From Voacanga thouarsii (Eukaryota; Streptophyta; Magnoliopsida; Gentianales; Apocynaceae), in NCBI GenBank assembly GCA_026120185.1, contig JANUWF010002017.1:1116001-1180000 (forward strand): a stretch of 64,000 nt of DNA, given 5' to 3'. Each line of letters starts with the position of its first letter. Within the stretch, counting starts at the first letter, position 1. Below are positions 36,905-49,262 of this stretch, in pieces. Made by a program: the position numbers and the translations under genes. The notes under the pieces were generated by a model. That model was not told where the DNA came from. It saw only the letters and a list, made by a program, of their open reading frames with translations, and did not search any database.

Positions 36905-37590
36905 TGTGGAACCCCATTTAATCAAGGATTTGCAAGCTAAATTATCTGGCCGTTTGAATTTGTTTCATAAATTAAATGCATTATATGTGGCTATCTTATG
37001 TTCTATTTATGTGAATTCTCTTAAGGGAAGTGAGAGATTAAGTTAATTATTCGATGTAATATGGTAAGTAATTTATATGTAAGTAATTGTTAATCCAATG
37101 TATATACATATTATATGTAGTAGATTTATTAGTCAAATTAATTTGTGTATCACATTTCCAATAAATTTCTGACAATGATTTTTCCCTTTTGAAAAACACA
37201 CTCTTGAACAAATTTAATTTTAATTAGGTTTTGGCCTTGTTTATTAAGTTAACAATCTTTGTCAAATTTCGTGTCAAATCTAATTTTGACAACTTGACTT
37301 AATTTTATCACTTGACCCAAAACCCATGTCCAAGACCCATGGATCTTTTAACCCAACTAAATACCCCTCATCTTGGCCCTTGAATTTAGGGTAAAATTGT
37401 CTCAACCATTGGATTGGAAATTACCTTAGTTTAAAACCATATTTTTTCCCTTATCCCGTAGCTGACTAACACTCCCATTATCCCTCAAAAATTCTGCTTG
37501 TTTTCCTCTCAAGAAAACTACCCTTTTCTCTCCTCTCCAAGGCTGAGCCATGTTGACTAAGGGGAAGCTTGTTCCTTGGCCAAGGCACTT

Positions 37591-37635
<45 letters not shown>

Positions 37636-38133
37636 GATCTTGCATCTAATCCCCTCCAAGCTAACATCATTCCATGGAGATTAAAGGCACCATTTTCAGT
37701 AATCTTGGGCCTAAGAACTAAGGTAAGCTTCACCATTTTCATTTCCATTATTGTGACTGAAAATCATAGCTCCATTCTCACCATTTTATTTTCTTTGATT
37801 CTTCCATTGCAAAAACCTTATATAGAAGGACCAAGGAGTTGAAGATCAACCCACATCTTGGTTGTCTTTCATTGTAGAATAATGGAGCTTCTAGAGGTTG
37901 GCCAAGAATGCATTTTTTTTTTCTCTCTCTTGTTCAAGCTATAGCCGAAAATACCCTTGCTGGGCAGCCTTCATTTCTGGAAAATTTATGCTTCGACAAT
38001 GGTGTATTTGTGATGTAAAATTATTATATTTTTGTTAGGGGCAGATTTATGAGCTGTAACATAAAGCCCCTTTATGTTAACATTTATTTTACTCAATTTC
38101 TAAGCATGAAACCGAGAATGTTGTGTATGTTGC
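36905..38133 (+). repeat. Truncated chromovirus LTR (same family as 7850-11752)
   Basis: It begins TGTGGAACCCCATTTAATC and runs parallel to 7850-9035 with many small differences, then stops at about 38133. The rest of the LTR and any internal region are missing. A (CA)n microsatellite has expanded to about 20 units at 37592-37631, where the full-length copy has only four. Confidence 0.8.
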
Positions 38134-38459
38134 CAGAGCATGTTGATCCTAGGATATAATTATTACTGCAAATGAAATAGGATTTTGGTGTTATTTTTTT
38201 TTAAATTGAATTTATGTGCAGGTAGTCATGGCATGTTTGTTTCATGAGGTTGATACTCTGCTATTTGGTTCTACAAGATTTTTGTTTTATCGATCAGATT
38301 GATCCGTAGGAAAGTAAAGGTATTACAGTCTTTTTTTTTTTTTTTTTTCTGACTTCATGACAGCGTCTTGTCGGATTCTCCTTGTTTCCAAGTCATCAAA
38401 GAGTCTATTAATGGGATGTCTCTGGGAAACTCTTTATTTCTTCTTGCAACATACTAGTA

Positions 38460-38812
38460 AGTGCTGTTGTTGGTTGTGCTATGGCCTTTGGTTGTTTCTC
38501 GGCAGTTGCTATGGTGGCAAGGCGTAGAGAATATTTGAACCTGACAGGCCTGCTTTCTTCTGGTCTCTCTATCCTTTTCTGGCTACACTTTGCCTCCTCT
38601 ATCTTTGGGGGATCTGTAGCTCTATTCAAGTTTGCGGTATTCATTCGATTTCTCTTCCTATTGTAGTGATTTAGGAAAATAAATCTATCTTGACAAACGG
38701 TCCTGCTTTCCTCTTGCAACTCTACTTTGGGCTTCTGGTGTTTGTGGGCTATATAGTTGTCGATACCTAGGATATGATTGAGAAGGCACACTATGGTGAA
38801 GCAGAGGTACTA
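38460..38812 (+). pseudogene. BI-1: Bax inhibitor-1 (BI-1) pseudogene, two exons
   Basis: BI-1 is an ER membrane protein with six or seven helices that restrains programmed cell death. Exon-like block 1 (38465-38636) reads GCAMAFGCFSAVAMVARRREY, then LTGLLSSGLSILFWLHFASS and IFGGSVALFKF. These are the central membrane helices of plant BI-1. A GT follows at 38637. Block 2 (38720-38812) reads LYFGLLVFVGYIVVDT, a stop at 38768 where the family has Gln, then DMIEKAHYGEAE. The acceptor before block 2 is AA instead of AG. The N-terminal helices and the C-terminal end are not found. The retained intron means a DNA-level copy, not a processed one. Confidence 0.8.
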
Positions 38813-41625
38813 CAAAGATTACAGAGCAAAAATTGGTTGAAGCACCACTAGAGTTCATTACCCAGGAATGATATATAGTTGGTTGAAGCACCATTGGAGT
38901 TCATCATATCAGAGGAAAAATTGTGCTACAAGGATTACAAAGGTACAGAAATGAATAAGCTAATATAGTTTGGGAGAAAAGAAATGTTCTATGTTAGGGT
39001 TCTTTCTAGATACAAAAAGTGTCGAATTCGATCGTATCGATTACAGCTTCAATAGCGTCTCCCAAACGTACCTCCTTTCCTTCTTCTCCTCTTTCACCCG
39101 CACAATCAGCACTCTGTGTTTTTATTTTCCAGTTTATCTTCTGGGTGTTTGTTTCTTCTTGAATTTCCTACTTCTGGATAGTATAAATCGGGTTTTGCAC
39201 ATGGTGGATTTGATATTTTTGTTTGATAGTGTTTTTGAATGGAATATTAGAAATGTGTTCATTTTATGTCAACTGGGTTTCTAGCTAAGGAAAGGTCAGA
39301 ATTTTTATGGTTTTAATCAATTTTTAAAAAATATCTAGTTGCATTCTGGCATGCTTGAGTTTGATGTTCTGGGTTTGTGGTTGTTGGGTTTTGATATTAG
39401 CCCACCTACATGTAGGACTGTCAGAAAATGTTTTGTTCTTGTCTGGAATTCTTTCGAGAGTTTCTAAGTAATTGTGCATTTTAGGTTAGAGTAAGAATGA
39501 AGACTTTTAGGATTCAAATGAATGTTGCTCAAGAGTCTTAATTTATTTTAATCTCGCTGAGAATGTCTTATTGCAAGGTGGAAAATGTATTTTCGCTAGA
39601 CTTTGGAAGTTGGGAAAAGTAGTATTTGGTAATGTTTTTGTATGCAAGTTATTGGTTGTAGTATGTTTAACAATATTTAGATTCTGATTTTTGTAATTTA
39701 TGATAAGTATAACTAAGTTTGTTTGATGGATAGTTCTAGTAAGACTTGGAAATTCTCTTATTGTTTGGTCCTTCTAAGTTTAAACTCCTCTGCTAAAAGA
39801 CACTTCTGAAAATTCAAAAGGAATGAAAATTATAGAAGGGGGGAGGGAAAAAAGAGTTAAGGAGGAAACTTTTTTTTTTTTTTTTGGGTAAGGGATGGCA
39901 TGGTAAGAAATCAAGTAACAAGTTAGTGAAAATGCTTTCCTCTCAACATTAAGATTTATATAGACGGGGAAAAGTTACTTTTGTTTGAAGCATCAGCTTC
40001 TTGCCTTATGATAGGGTATATGGTCTAGGTAAGTCACGTATGTAGTTATTTTTATTTAAATAATAGTAAACAGAAAAAAAAAATTGACATGAATTTTATT
40101 TTTTAGGCTATTTATAATTTTAGTGAATCTGCCTATACTCCAGAGTGATTCCCGTTTTTTGGTCTCTTCAAGTAAGTGAGATATCTTCTCATATTATTTC
40201 AATTGCATATGTTTCATTATATCGCTTGTAACTATTTATTATATTAGTAAAATGATTTAAATATTCTAAATGTTTATCATTTTTTTCTTTATTTGATGTG
40301 TAGGGCTATTGGTCTTTCCATCAACTTGCAGCAATACAAAGACTTTTTTTTTTAAGTTTGCCAATGAAATTGAACATTTATTTTTAATCTGATTTATATT
40401 GTAGTTAGACATTTGGTAAAATGCATTTGAGTATGAGTATTTAAATTTTGTTCTAATTTATACGATTTATTTCAATAAAAATTATTCATTTTGTTTCAAA
40501 ACTAGGATTGCTTTACAGCTTTCTATTGTACAGTGTAAAAAGAAACATTTCTTCGGAATAAGTGGAAGGCTCTGGTGAATTAGTTAGTTATATTTTCTTA
40601 ATTTGTTACTTATTTAGTTAGTTATTTATTTCTTGTTCTATTTAGCTATTCATTAATTTATCATTACGAATCTTGTTTATTTATTTATTTTTTCTTCTTT
40701 ATTATCATTCTTACTATTACTACTAATACAACTACTATTGTTGTTGTTGTTGTTATTATTTTTGCTTTTTTTTTTGTATTTGTGTGTGTCCTTGCAAAAC
40801 AAAAAGAACCAAAAAAAAAAAAAAAAACAAAACAAAACGAAAACAAAAACAAAAACCAAAAACAAAAACATCAGCCACAATTTTTTGAAAGCTCCAAGAA
40901 TTTGTTCCCCCTTTAACTCTGTTGTTAACATGGTGGGAATGTGGCCATTTTTGTTGCTGTGCAGGTAATTTGACTGTCTGATGGTCATATGCTAACAATT
41001 TTGAGGGATTTTTTTCTCCAAAATTTTCATGGCTAGAGGTGTTGGTGCTAGGCGTAAGAATGCTAGCAACAGATGCCACCAACCCTCTTCCTCTGCTCCT
41101 CAGGTAAGTCCTTTGTCCCCTCCACCTTTATTGGCACATTTTAGGAACGCCTAGTGTCATAAATGGTATGAGTAGCAGAGACCATACAAATTGATTGTTG
41201 AGAAAATTGTCCATTCTGAAGTTGATGCTTCTTTTCATTTGTATACTCCTTTCCATCACCTGTGATGGGAACCAATTCTCACTCTTTCTCTTTATTACTG
41301 TCCTGATCTTGTATGACAATTTTATGCTAATATTAAGTATAGGGATTTTAGAGTCACTACGATTCATCCCAGTGTTAGAAGGTGTCCAAATACAGTTTCA
41401 CGTGCTCAATTGGCTTCCATATTTTAATTTTTTGATTAGGAGGAGGACATCTGCTTTGCCACGAATAGGGTGTATACAAACCCTAGTGTTAGCCTTCTCC
41501 AAACATTAGACCATCTGGGTGCTAAGGTAACCCCTCGTACCTCAAACCTTCAGCGGGTCTCTGTTCCTGCTCATAGCCTCAGTCTCACCAATCGTCTCTT
41601 CGCTTGTCTTTTTTTTTTTAGAGTA
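38813..41625 (+). other. Intron-like DNA with a few exon-like blocks, gene not identified
   Basis: The stretch is T-rich on the plus strand like plant introns. Exon-like blocks are MARGVGARRKNASNRCHQPSSSAPQ (41030-41103) ending in CAG/GTAAGT, and EEDICFATNRVYTNPSVSLL (from about 41440) after a TTTGATTAG acceptor. A direct repeat of GGTTGAAGCACCACTAGAGT lies at 38836 and 38880. Simple repeats (TTG and A-rich) fill 40730-40870. I recognise no family. It could be a decayed host gene. Confidence 0.3.
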
Positions 41626-41910
41626 ATGATTTACATGTTCCTTATCCCCTCCCAAAACCTCCTTTATTTCTATATGATTCATCATGCCTACTTTCTACAT
41701 TGAGCACTCATTTTCTTGGCAAAAGGGACGATGAGAAAGCATGATGAATGAAAAGAGTTGGTCTATATTTTGAACTTTGATTATGTTTTGAGTTGCTTGG
41801 TTAATGTTTTTCTAACGTTGCTTGGTTTTTGCTTAGTTTGGATTTCCTAGATGGTAGTTGTTTTCTCACTCCCCACCAATGAGGATAATGTGGTTTTAAG
41901 TGTGGAAGAG
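41626..41910 (+). repeat. Athila-like 3' region, copy 2, left part
   Basis: It is similar to 35778-36063 (TTTACATGTTCCTTATCCCC, CTATATGATTCATCATGCC). It is cut by CACTA-D at 41911 and continues at 52767. Confidence 0.6.
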
Positions 41911-41939
41911 CACTACAAGAAAAAAAAAAAAAAACAAAC

Positions 41940-42960
41940 AAATTAGCAACGGCCAAATCCTTCGCTAATCTGTTGCTAATCGTGTTTAGCGATAGATTAT
42001 GTCCATCCCTAAAAAGGGCGTCGTAATTTGCGACGGAATGAAAATCCATCACAAACAGCGACGGATTTGCTATGGCCATTTAATTGATACATTATAATTA
42101 AATTTTTAATCAACAAGGCGACGGATTTGTGAATGCTAGGAATTTTTATTTTTTAAATTAATTCATTTAGCAGCGAATTTGCAGAGGCAAAAATTTTTTA
42201 TTTACAAAAAATTAATTAATTTAATAACGGATTTGCGACAGCTAAATATTTTTATTTAAAAAAAATTAATTAATTTAGCAACAAATTTGCAATGGCCAAA
42301 AAAATTATTAAAAAATTAATTAATTTAGCGACAAATTTGCAACGTAAAAAACTTTTTGAATTTTGGAAAAAACAATTAATTTAGCAACGGATTTGCAACG
42401 GCAAAAAATTTAATTAATTTAGTGACGACTTTGCGACTGCACATTTTTTTTATTTAAAAAAATTAATTAATTTAGGAATTGATTTGCTGAGGCCAAAATT
42501 TTTTATTTAAAAAATTTATTAATTTAGTGACAAATTTGCGACGGGCAAAAATTTTTATTAAAAAAATTAATTAATTAGCTCCTCGGCCCGCCTATCATCT
42601 ACCTAACCCGGCCTGCCTAGAAACCGATCCACGACCAGACCCGACCTGACCCGCCAAGAATATTATGAGATTACATCAAACCTGGGGCTCGAACTCATGT
42701 CCTTGTTGTGGGAGAACACGTGTTCCACCACTAAGCTATTATTGTTCTATATATTAATTATATAGTAATTTTTTCGTGAATTAGCGACGGATTTGTAAGG
42801 TCTTTGCGACGGATATGTGACAACCCAATTTTTCGAAGCAAATTCATTGCTAATTAGCCACGAATTTGCGACGGCTAATTTTTCAAGATTTAAAAAAGTT
42901 AATTCATTTTTAAATTTTGGATGATTTGTGACATAGTTTTGATGACACATTTTTTTGAAT
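41940..42960. repeat. Left subterminal repeat array of CACTA-D
   Basis: Units of TTAATTTAGCGACAAATTTGC with spacers of A/T occur every 60 bases or so between 42110 and 42560, and again at 42780-42960. The core AATTTGCGACGG is shared with the arrays of CACTA-A and -B, but the arrangement differs. A tRNA-like segment (42575-42745) interrupts the array. Confidence 0.75.
42575..42745 (-). repeat. tRNA-like (SINE-like) segment
   Basis: Read on the minus strand, TAGCTTAGTGGTGGAACACG and GAGTTCGAGCCCC fit the A-box and B-box of RNA polymerase III promoters, spaced about as in a tRNA. A GC-rich tail (GGCGGGTCAGGTCGGGTC) follows. No full cloverleaf could be drawn by eye and no poly-A was found, so it may be a SINE fragment or a tRNA-derived part of the transposon. 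Confidence 0.4.
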
Positions 42961-42969
42961 GTTAAAATA

Positions 42970-45900
42970 AATAATTATTGTAATATTTATTTTTCAACAC
43001 ATATTACAAATACAACCAAATACTATAGTTTTGGAATAATCTAAAGTTAAGTGTAAGAATAAATATATTTAATAACATTTATTATATGTTATAATATATT
43101 CAACATTTAAGTGTAATTTTTTCCTTAAAAAACTTAAATATAATTTTCTTTAGAAGAGTACAATAAAAGAAAATCTAAAAGTCTAATTTTATTAATTGAA
43201 GGGAAAAATAAAAATCTGAAAGTGCAACGCCGAAAATTTTCCAACATTAATATATGGCCATCTATATTTAACCTCATCACCCTCCAGCCATTTTTTCTTG
43301 GTCTTTTTAGCTTTTTCTAGTATCTTTTCAAGCCTCAACACTTAGCATCATCCTTCATTTCTCCTTATGCTCCGTGACTTTAGATTTGGATTTTTCAAGG
43401 AAAATTAATGCAGCTCTCATTCAGCTCTTCAGAATTTATGTGAATGGTATGTTCCTTTTGTTTTTATTAATATTTTATGGCTCAAATTCTAATTCGTGTT
43501 GTTTGTTTGGTGGATGTTGCTATCATGTAGAAATTTCTGGGTACACAGCTTTTTCTTAAGATGTTTCTATCATACAACAAATTTCTTAGTCTAATTTATA
43601 ATTCCTTAGTACACGTTGTTTCTATTTGTTTGCCTTCATGATTTTATTGAAATTTTAGATTCTTATGCTTCTGGAGGAAAAATTTGTTGCCTTGTGTTGA
43701 TTCAATGATTTAATTTTTATTCTAGGGTTTCTTATTTAATTGACCCAAAAGAATCAGGACTTCAATTGAGCATAGGTTCACAGAGCTAATCCATGTTTCA
43801 GCCCCAGAATTTTCTAGCGGGCTATTGTTTTGTTGATTTCGCTTCCTTAATGGAAGATGGGGAGCTTAAGTTTTCAAATCATGAAATGTTCTCTGGCTCA
43901 AGTTTTAGTTGTGTTTATGTTCTGCACTCTATATTGCATGTGGTCCCCTTGTATTAGTCTATTAAATTCTAGCACGTTTTGGTTTCTGAACTAGTTTATA
44001 GTTCTAAATATGGAGTCAGAGGCTTCTTAGAATGTTAGTTCTGTTGACTGTTGATTTTCTATATGATCCATTTTGTTTTAGTTTCCAAAAAAGTGGTAAC
44101 CAGTATTTTGGTCTTTGAACTGGTTCATGCTTCACTTCTTGGAGTTTTCCAAGATTTTTAGAACGGACAATGATCCTAATTACCTTTAGAAAGTGTAGGA
44201 CTTGCCCTTTATACATATAGGCTAATACAGATGAAACTTCCGTTGGTGCTTCAGTAGGACCATCTAAGAATAGAGTCTATCATCAAAATTTTTGTTTACA
44301 AGTGTAATGAAATTTTGAAATCTTTATTTATAAGCACATCTCCTATTTTAAATGTTTTTCTCCCTCTTTTAGTGGGTGTTTTAGTTGTGCCGCAATTAGT
44401 AGTAACCTAATTTGATAGATGAATTTCTTTTGTGTTTTCTGTTTGTTTTTCTTCAGTAGTTTCTTAGGTTTTTTCTTTTTCTTTTTTAATAATCTTCACA
44501 GTTGCTTGCTGCTATCAAGCAATATCTTTTGGATGGATATTTTCTCTTTTTCAGGAAGGGATAAAATAAGCTGTATTCTAAGTTTATCCTAATAGATTTT
44601 GCCAATCAATTTGTTCAATTATGTTAATATAAAAGCTATTGTCTCCTTCAACATCATTTTCTCCAGCTATCATATATTTAGGAAGTAGTAGGGAAAATAT
44701 GAAAAAGCTTTTGTATGTAAGATGCAGTCACAACTAAGCTATTATCTTCGTTATGCAATCCATTTCAAATAGAATTGTTTTCGTTCCGATTTTTTCTATT
44801 CCCTTTTGTATTCAGGACCTATAGTTTTATGTGACTTTAACCATACATGGAAAATTTGGATCAGGGGTTGATCTAATTTTCCAAGGATGGAGTAGGAGAG
44901 GTACAAATGTACTTCAAGAAGGTTATGGTTCTGCTGCCATAGTACTTGAGTATGGGAAATATTTAGCAGCATCTGTATATCGATCTGTTCTTTAGCTTGA
45001 AAATTTTGTAGTCTGTTCCTTTTTTCTTTTTCAATGCTTTCTTAGGTCGTTTGAAGTCAAAAATTCATATAAAGTATATGATTTTGTAACCTTTTGTTGT
45101 CTACAGTTCACTGACAAAGTTGCTTCTATGCTGCCTCAGAAGTATTCACAACCTAGGTAAGCTCATACAAGTCTTTCTTAGCGTTGTAATGCATATTTTT
45201 CTTATAGTATATGCCGTAAAATTTTGATGAAGGCTATTGATGTTGGGGTTGTTCTTCATTACTTAGAAAGTTGAATATCTATTGTACCTATAAAGCCAGA
45301 AGATACAGTATGGTGTTTTTATGTTTCTTTTTATTTCACTCATTTGATTTTCACTCACAAATAGCTAAAACAGCTATTTTGAAAAAGCGTACTAGAGGTA
45401 ATTTAGGCAATTTTAATTTTGTTAAAGCTTTAAAATGAGATACAATTTTGAGTTTTCTTTTTTCCCACTTCTTTTAGCCACGTATATTAGCTGTTTTATG
45501 GGGGAAAAGAAATTGAATGCAAACAAGAATAGGCATGGTGTGTGTTACTATAATTGTTCTGAGTATTAGCATCATAGAGATGTTGTGGTATAAGATACGG
45601 ATAGGATCAGTTTATGCAAGTCCGAATGTAGCTATAGAGATCGTAGATTCTGATTTGATGTAATGTGCAATTCTGAAGGGATTTATGTGAGTGAGGGACT
45701 TGATTGAAAGAATAGTTCATCTAATTAAGCTGCATTCTTGAGCTACAGGAATTTGATGACCTTGTGTCCAAAAAATTCAGTTAGAAACTTCAGTGATATA
45801 TGTATAGCCTTTTATTTTCTAAATTTGGTTTTTACAATATGTATAGCTGTTTAAGCAACAAAGACTAATAATGGTAGTGCACAAAGAATAGTTACTCTTG

Positions 45901-46800
45901 TTGAATTTAAGAGAAAAATGCTTTGCTTTCACAGTATCACTTTAGGATAGAGAAATATGTTTACTTGAGCTATACAAGTGCGCTATAGATGCATCATGGA
46001 TTGAAATGTTTGATGGAATTAAAAAAGCTGAAAGACTAAAGCATCTGGGCCTCTCTGTATTACTTTTATCTCATATTATGTGTTGTCATAGTGCACTGTG
46101 CAAGTATTAATTGTGGTCCTGCTGTTCACCATTGCTATTGTTTAAATGCATGCATTACTTTTCATCTCTACAAGCAATAACTACAGGTTTATTCTCTTGT
46201 TTGCTAAACGGTATATTATGTAAAGCTATAGAAAAATCTGTGGTAATTTTTAGCTAGAAATGAGATAAACTTTTTTTCTCTTTTATGAGTAATAAATGTG
46301 AAAGATAACTTGTAGCTTAGCTCTTGGTAGGTTCAGCTACTATGACTTCCTTTGGAAATTGTGAAAGAATCAATTTACATCTATTTTTCTGGTGGTGGAC
46401 TTTCAACCAGGAAGATTGTGCATTATCTGCTAATATCTCCTTTATTTTCAGTATTATCATTGGAAGATCTGTGGATGACAAATTTGTTCTCTTTGAAAAC
46501 ATTGTGAATGGATTTCCTATGGTTTCATTTCCTTTTGCAGCTCTTTTGGGAGTAAGGAGTTAGGTGAATCATAAAATGAAGTTAATCGTGCCTCCATGCA
46601 GTTTATACCTAAGCATGGTTTTTCTACTGATGAGAATAATCTCCATAGCCCAGATTCCACAAGTAGCTTTGGAGAGACATAATTAGAGATATTCCACCAT
46701 CGGCTTGGCTTGCTAATCTTACTTCTCCTAGCAGCATTAATGTTTGTCCCGTTAATGGTGGCATGGATTCAAGTAAGCATGACACATCCATCTCGAGGAT
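42970..46800 (+). other. Possible captured gene with introns in CACTA-D, not identified
   Basis: The region is T-rich between short blocks that stay open across likely splice sites. Blocks are GVDLIFQGWSRRGTNVLQEG (about 44875), FTDKVASMLPQKYSQPR (45108-45160, followed by GTAAGC) and SFGSKELGES plus MQFIPKHGFSTDENNLHSP (46540-46680). A further block gives RDIPPSAWLANLTSPSSINV (46690-46760), with GTAAGC after it. Stops and a frame change break the last block. I do not recognise the family. The plus-strand donor and acceptor order supports one captured gene fragment with its introns. Confidence 0.35.
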
Positions 46801-47416
46801 TTTTTTGATTTCTATTTCATAAATGAGAGAATAAAGTTCTCTGGCAGTTACTTCTTTATGAGAATGTTCAAAACTGCATACATGCTATCTTATAGTTCTA
46901 AGGAGATGGGGATGACCTTTTCATGAAACTGGACAACTCCTTAAAATTTTGTACCTATTTATCTACTTGTTCTGTTGTGAAAAATGTTCTTTTATTGTGG
47001 AAAATGTTTTTAATTCTCTATGTCATTAATTTTTCTCAACAAACAACTCGCAGTAGTTTTTTAGTGTATTAGTTTTATCTCGAGTTCCTACGACTTTACT
47101 ATTATTAGCTTTTCAGTATTGTGCTATTCACACTAATTTCATGCGACTATTCATGGATGTATTATAGTCCCTTTTTAATTGCATAAATGACATAATTTTT
47201 TTTTCTTGAGGTTTCTATTAGCTTCAAGATAAACATGGCTTAGAATTATTAGTGATTGAATATCTGGTATTTATGGTGTAATTCTGTTAAAACCCAGTAA
47301 CAAAAATTACCCAGTAAACTAGTTAATTTAGCTGGCATTTATTAGTGAACTGTGTCTAGAAATTACCCAGTAAACTGGCATTTATTAGTGAAAGTGTTTA
47401 GAAATTACCCAGTAAA

Positions 47417-47750
47417 CTAGTTTTGTGAAATCATCCCTGCCAAATCTACAACTTCTCTGAGTGCTTTCTTCCATTGCTGGATTTTGTTTGACAATTCATC
47501 TCTTCTTATACTGAAATTTGCCTTTAGTTGCTCCTCAATGCTTGCTAATATTTTACCCACATTACCTGTCCGCTTCCTAACCTCTATGGCCAATACATCA
47601 TAGTGGATTCGCATTTTGACTACTTGAATGCTTTATGCAACTCCAAATTGATCTTTTCTCCTTTATCTATCTCTTCATCATCCCTGAATATGTGAAGTCC
47701 TACTTGCACCAAAGCTATATAAGGATGGCCTGTGATGCAATCAGTAGCCT
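47417..47750 (-). pseudogene. TIR-domain fragment of a TIR-NBS-LRR-type resistance gene, with internal deletion
   Basis: TIR domains of plant immune receptors cleave NAD and start defence signalling. On the minus strand 47735-47625 reads YIALVQVGLHIFRDDEEIDK and GEKINLELHKAFK, the start of a TIR domain, then a stop. At 47610-47420 it continues with IHYDVLAIEVRKRTGNVGKI and, further on, IQQWKKALREVVDLAGM, the second half of the domain. The middle (the VFSxxYASSRWCLDEL part with the catalytic Glu region) is missing, so the fragment cannot be active. No NB-ARC or LRR part was found. It lies inside CACTA-D. Confidence 0.78.
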
Positions 47751-48990
47751 TAACGTGATACAACCAATAACCGTTTATGTGTTTCATCCTTTTCTCTCCA
47801 CCCCTCCTTTATGATGGAATCAGTAGCGTAAACTTGTTTTGTGTAGCTTGTCCTGATGCATTTTTAGAGGAAATGCAAGAAATTTGGAACTGCTGTGGAG
47901 CTTGCTTATTTTTGCCCTATGTCTATTGTTGTTCTGTAGTCTATTAAAGGGTTTATTTTTTTTTTTTTTTCTTGGAAGCTTTATACATTGCCATTCTGTC
48001 TAGGGATAAATCTAGAAACAAAAATACACCTAATATACAGAGGAGTTCTCATTGTCCAATGCTTGAAATTCTACCTGCTGCTCTTTCTATTTATGTTGAT
48101 TTTGGACAGAGCTTGCTGAGCACCCCTACCTGTTGGTCTTGAATTTGTTATATTTCTGTGTTTTTGTAGCATCTTTCAAATAAGCAAAAATTTGAACCAG
48201 TTGCTCTTCAGTGTTAATGCTCCAAATTTTCAGAATTTGAAACTATCAGCCATAAATATTGAAGCTAGTAGTTCCATTATGCCCCATTCTGGTTGGGATT
48301 TTTCATAAGGAGTGAGCCATAAATATTGAACCCTTAAAATATGTGAAATTCATGCGAGGTCAGGTTTTAAGTAGTATCTTTTATTCTTCTTACTTCTGCA
48401 ATACTACAGTTACTGTGATCCTAAAAAATGGAACCCTCTAATGTATTTTCACCTCTTACTAGGACTTTTGGGGTAATTCTCTATTAATCTTAACTGGTTT
48501 ACTAGTGTTGCGAGAATGAAACTATTGCCATTTCACTTTGGACAAAAGATGCATTTACTTGTGCTATTTTTTCCTCAAGCAAGAATAGCAGTAGAAACAT
48601 GATATTCTGGGTTTTTGATGGGCAATAGGATGCGTGTAATTTGCATTTTCTATACACTAGTTATTGGTATTTATGGGGTCCCCTTTAACTTCCTGATACA
48701 ATGACATGTTTAGCAAAACAATGCAAAGATATTAGGCTCCAAAAAATGCTAAAATACTAGATCCAAATATGATACTAGTTGAACTGAGATTTCCAACGGA
48801 ACAACCAGTAGATAAAACTTCACTATTAAGCTGTTAGTTGGAACAACTTCATCTATACAGTAGTCAACTACATATTGTTACATGACTGCAGAATGCAAGC
48901 TATCCAGATAGCTATCTAAGACCATCTTCCTTCAAAAAGAAAGGATATCTAATAAAATTGAATTGGGAAGCTAATGATTAATACTTTGAT
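47751..48990. other. Stretch without a recognisable gene in CACTA-D
   Basis: The sequence is intron-like and AT-rich, with no convincing frame. It may contain introns of the captured pieces on either side. Confidence 0.35.
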
Positions 48991-49262
48991 GGCGGCCTTT
49001 TCTGTTGATAAGATTGGTTCAGTAGAACCGTTTGAATGTACATCATATTAGAATATTTGGAACACATGAGCTGTGTTGTGGTGGGACCAACGAAACTGAG
49101 AAATATATGAACATATACTGGTGTGAGGTTAACATACAAGTTGTTATTGAGCGCGAAGAATATTTGGTTATACCTTACTTATTGTTGGAGACCATTGGAG
49201 ATGCTCTTGGCACTAATATTGCTTGGCCAAACTCTTTGGTATATTACAAATTCACTTGCACT
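48991..49262 (+). pseudogene. DUF8039-like exon in CACTA-D
   Basis: The frame reads VHHIRIFGTHELCCGGTNETE and then CEVNIQVVIEREEYLVIPYLLLETIGDALGTNIAWPNSLV. The pattern V-x-V-x-I, then a Leu/Ile-Pro, then TIGDALGTxxAWPxxLV fits the C-terminal domain (DUF8039-like) found in plant transposon-associated proteins. It is only about 85 codons and I find no partner exons with certainty. It may be the last trace of this element's own transposase-associated gene. Confidence 0.42.

Noticed and set aside
40677..41082. Frames rich in Asn, Lys and Phe over A-rich and TTG repeats
   Set aside because: Simple-sequence noise overlapping on both strands.
46324..46563. 79-residue frame with a hydrophobic segment in CACTA-D
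   Set aside because: The frame crosses a likely acceptor (TTTTGCAG at about 46540) and the hydrophobic part looks like T-rich intron sequence.
47417..47750. A functional TIR-only immune gene
   Set aside because: The domain has a stop in its first half and lacks its middle, including the region with the catalytic Glu.
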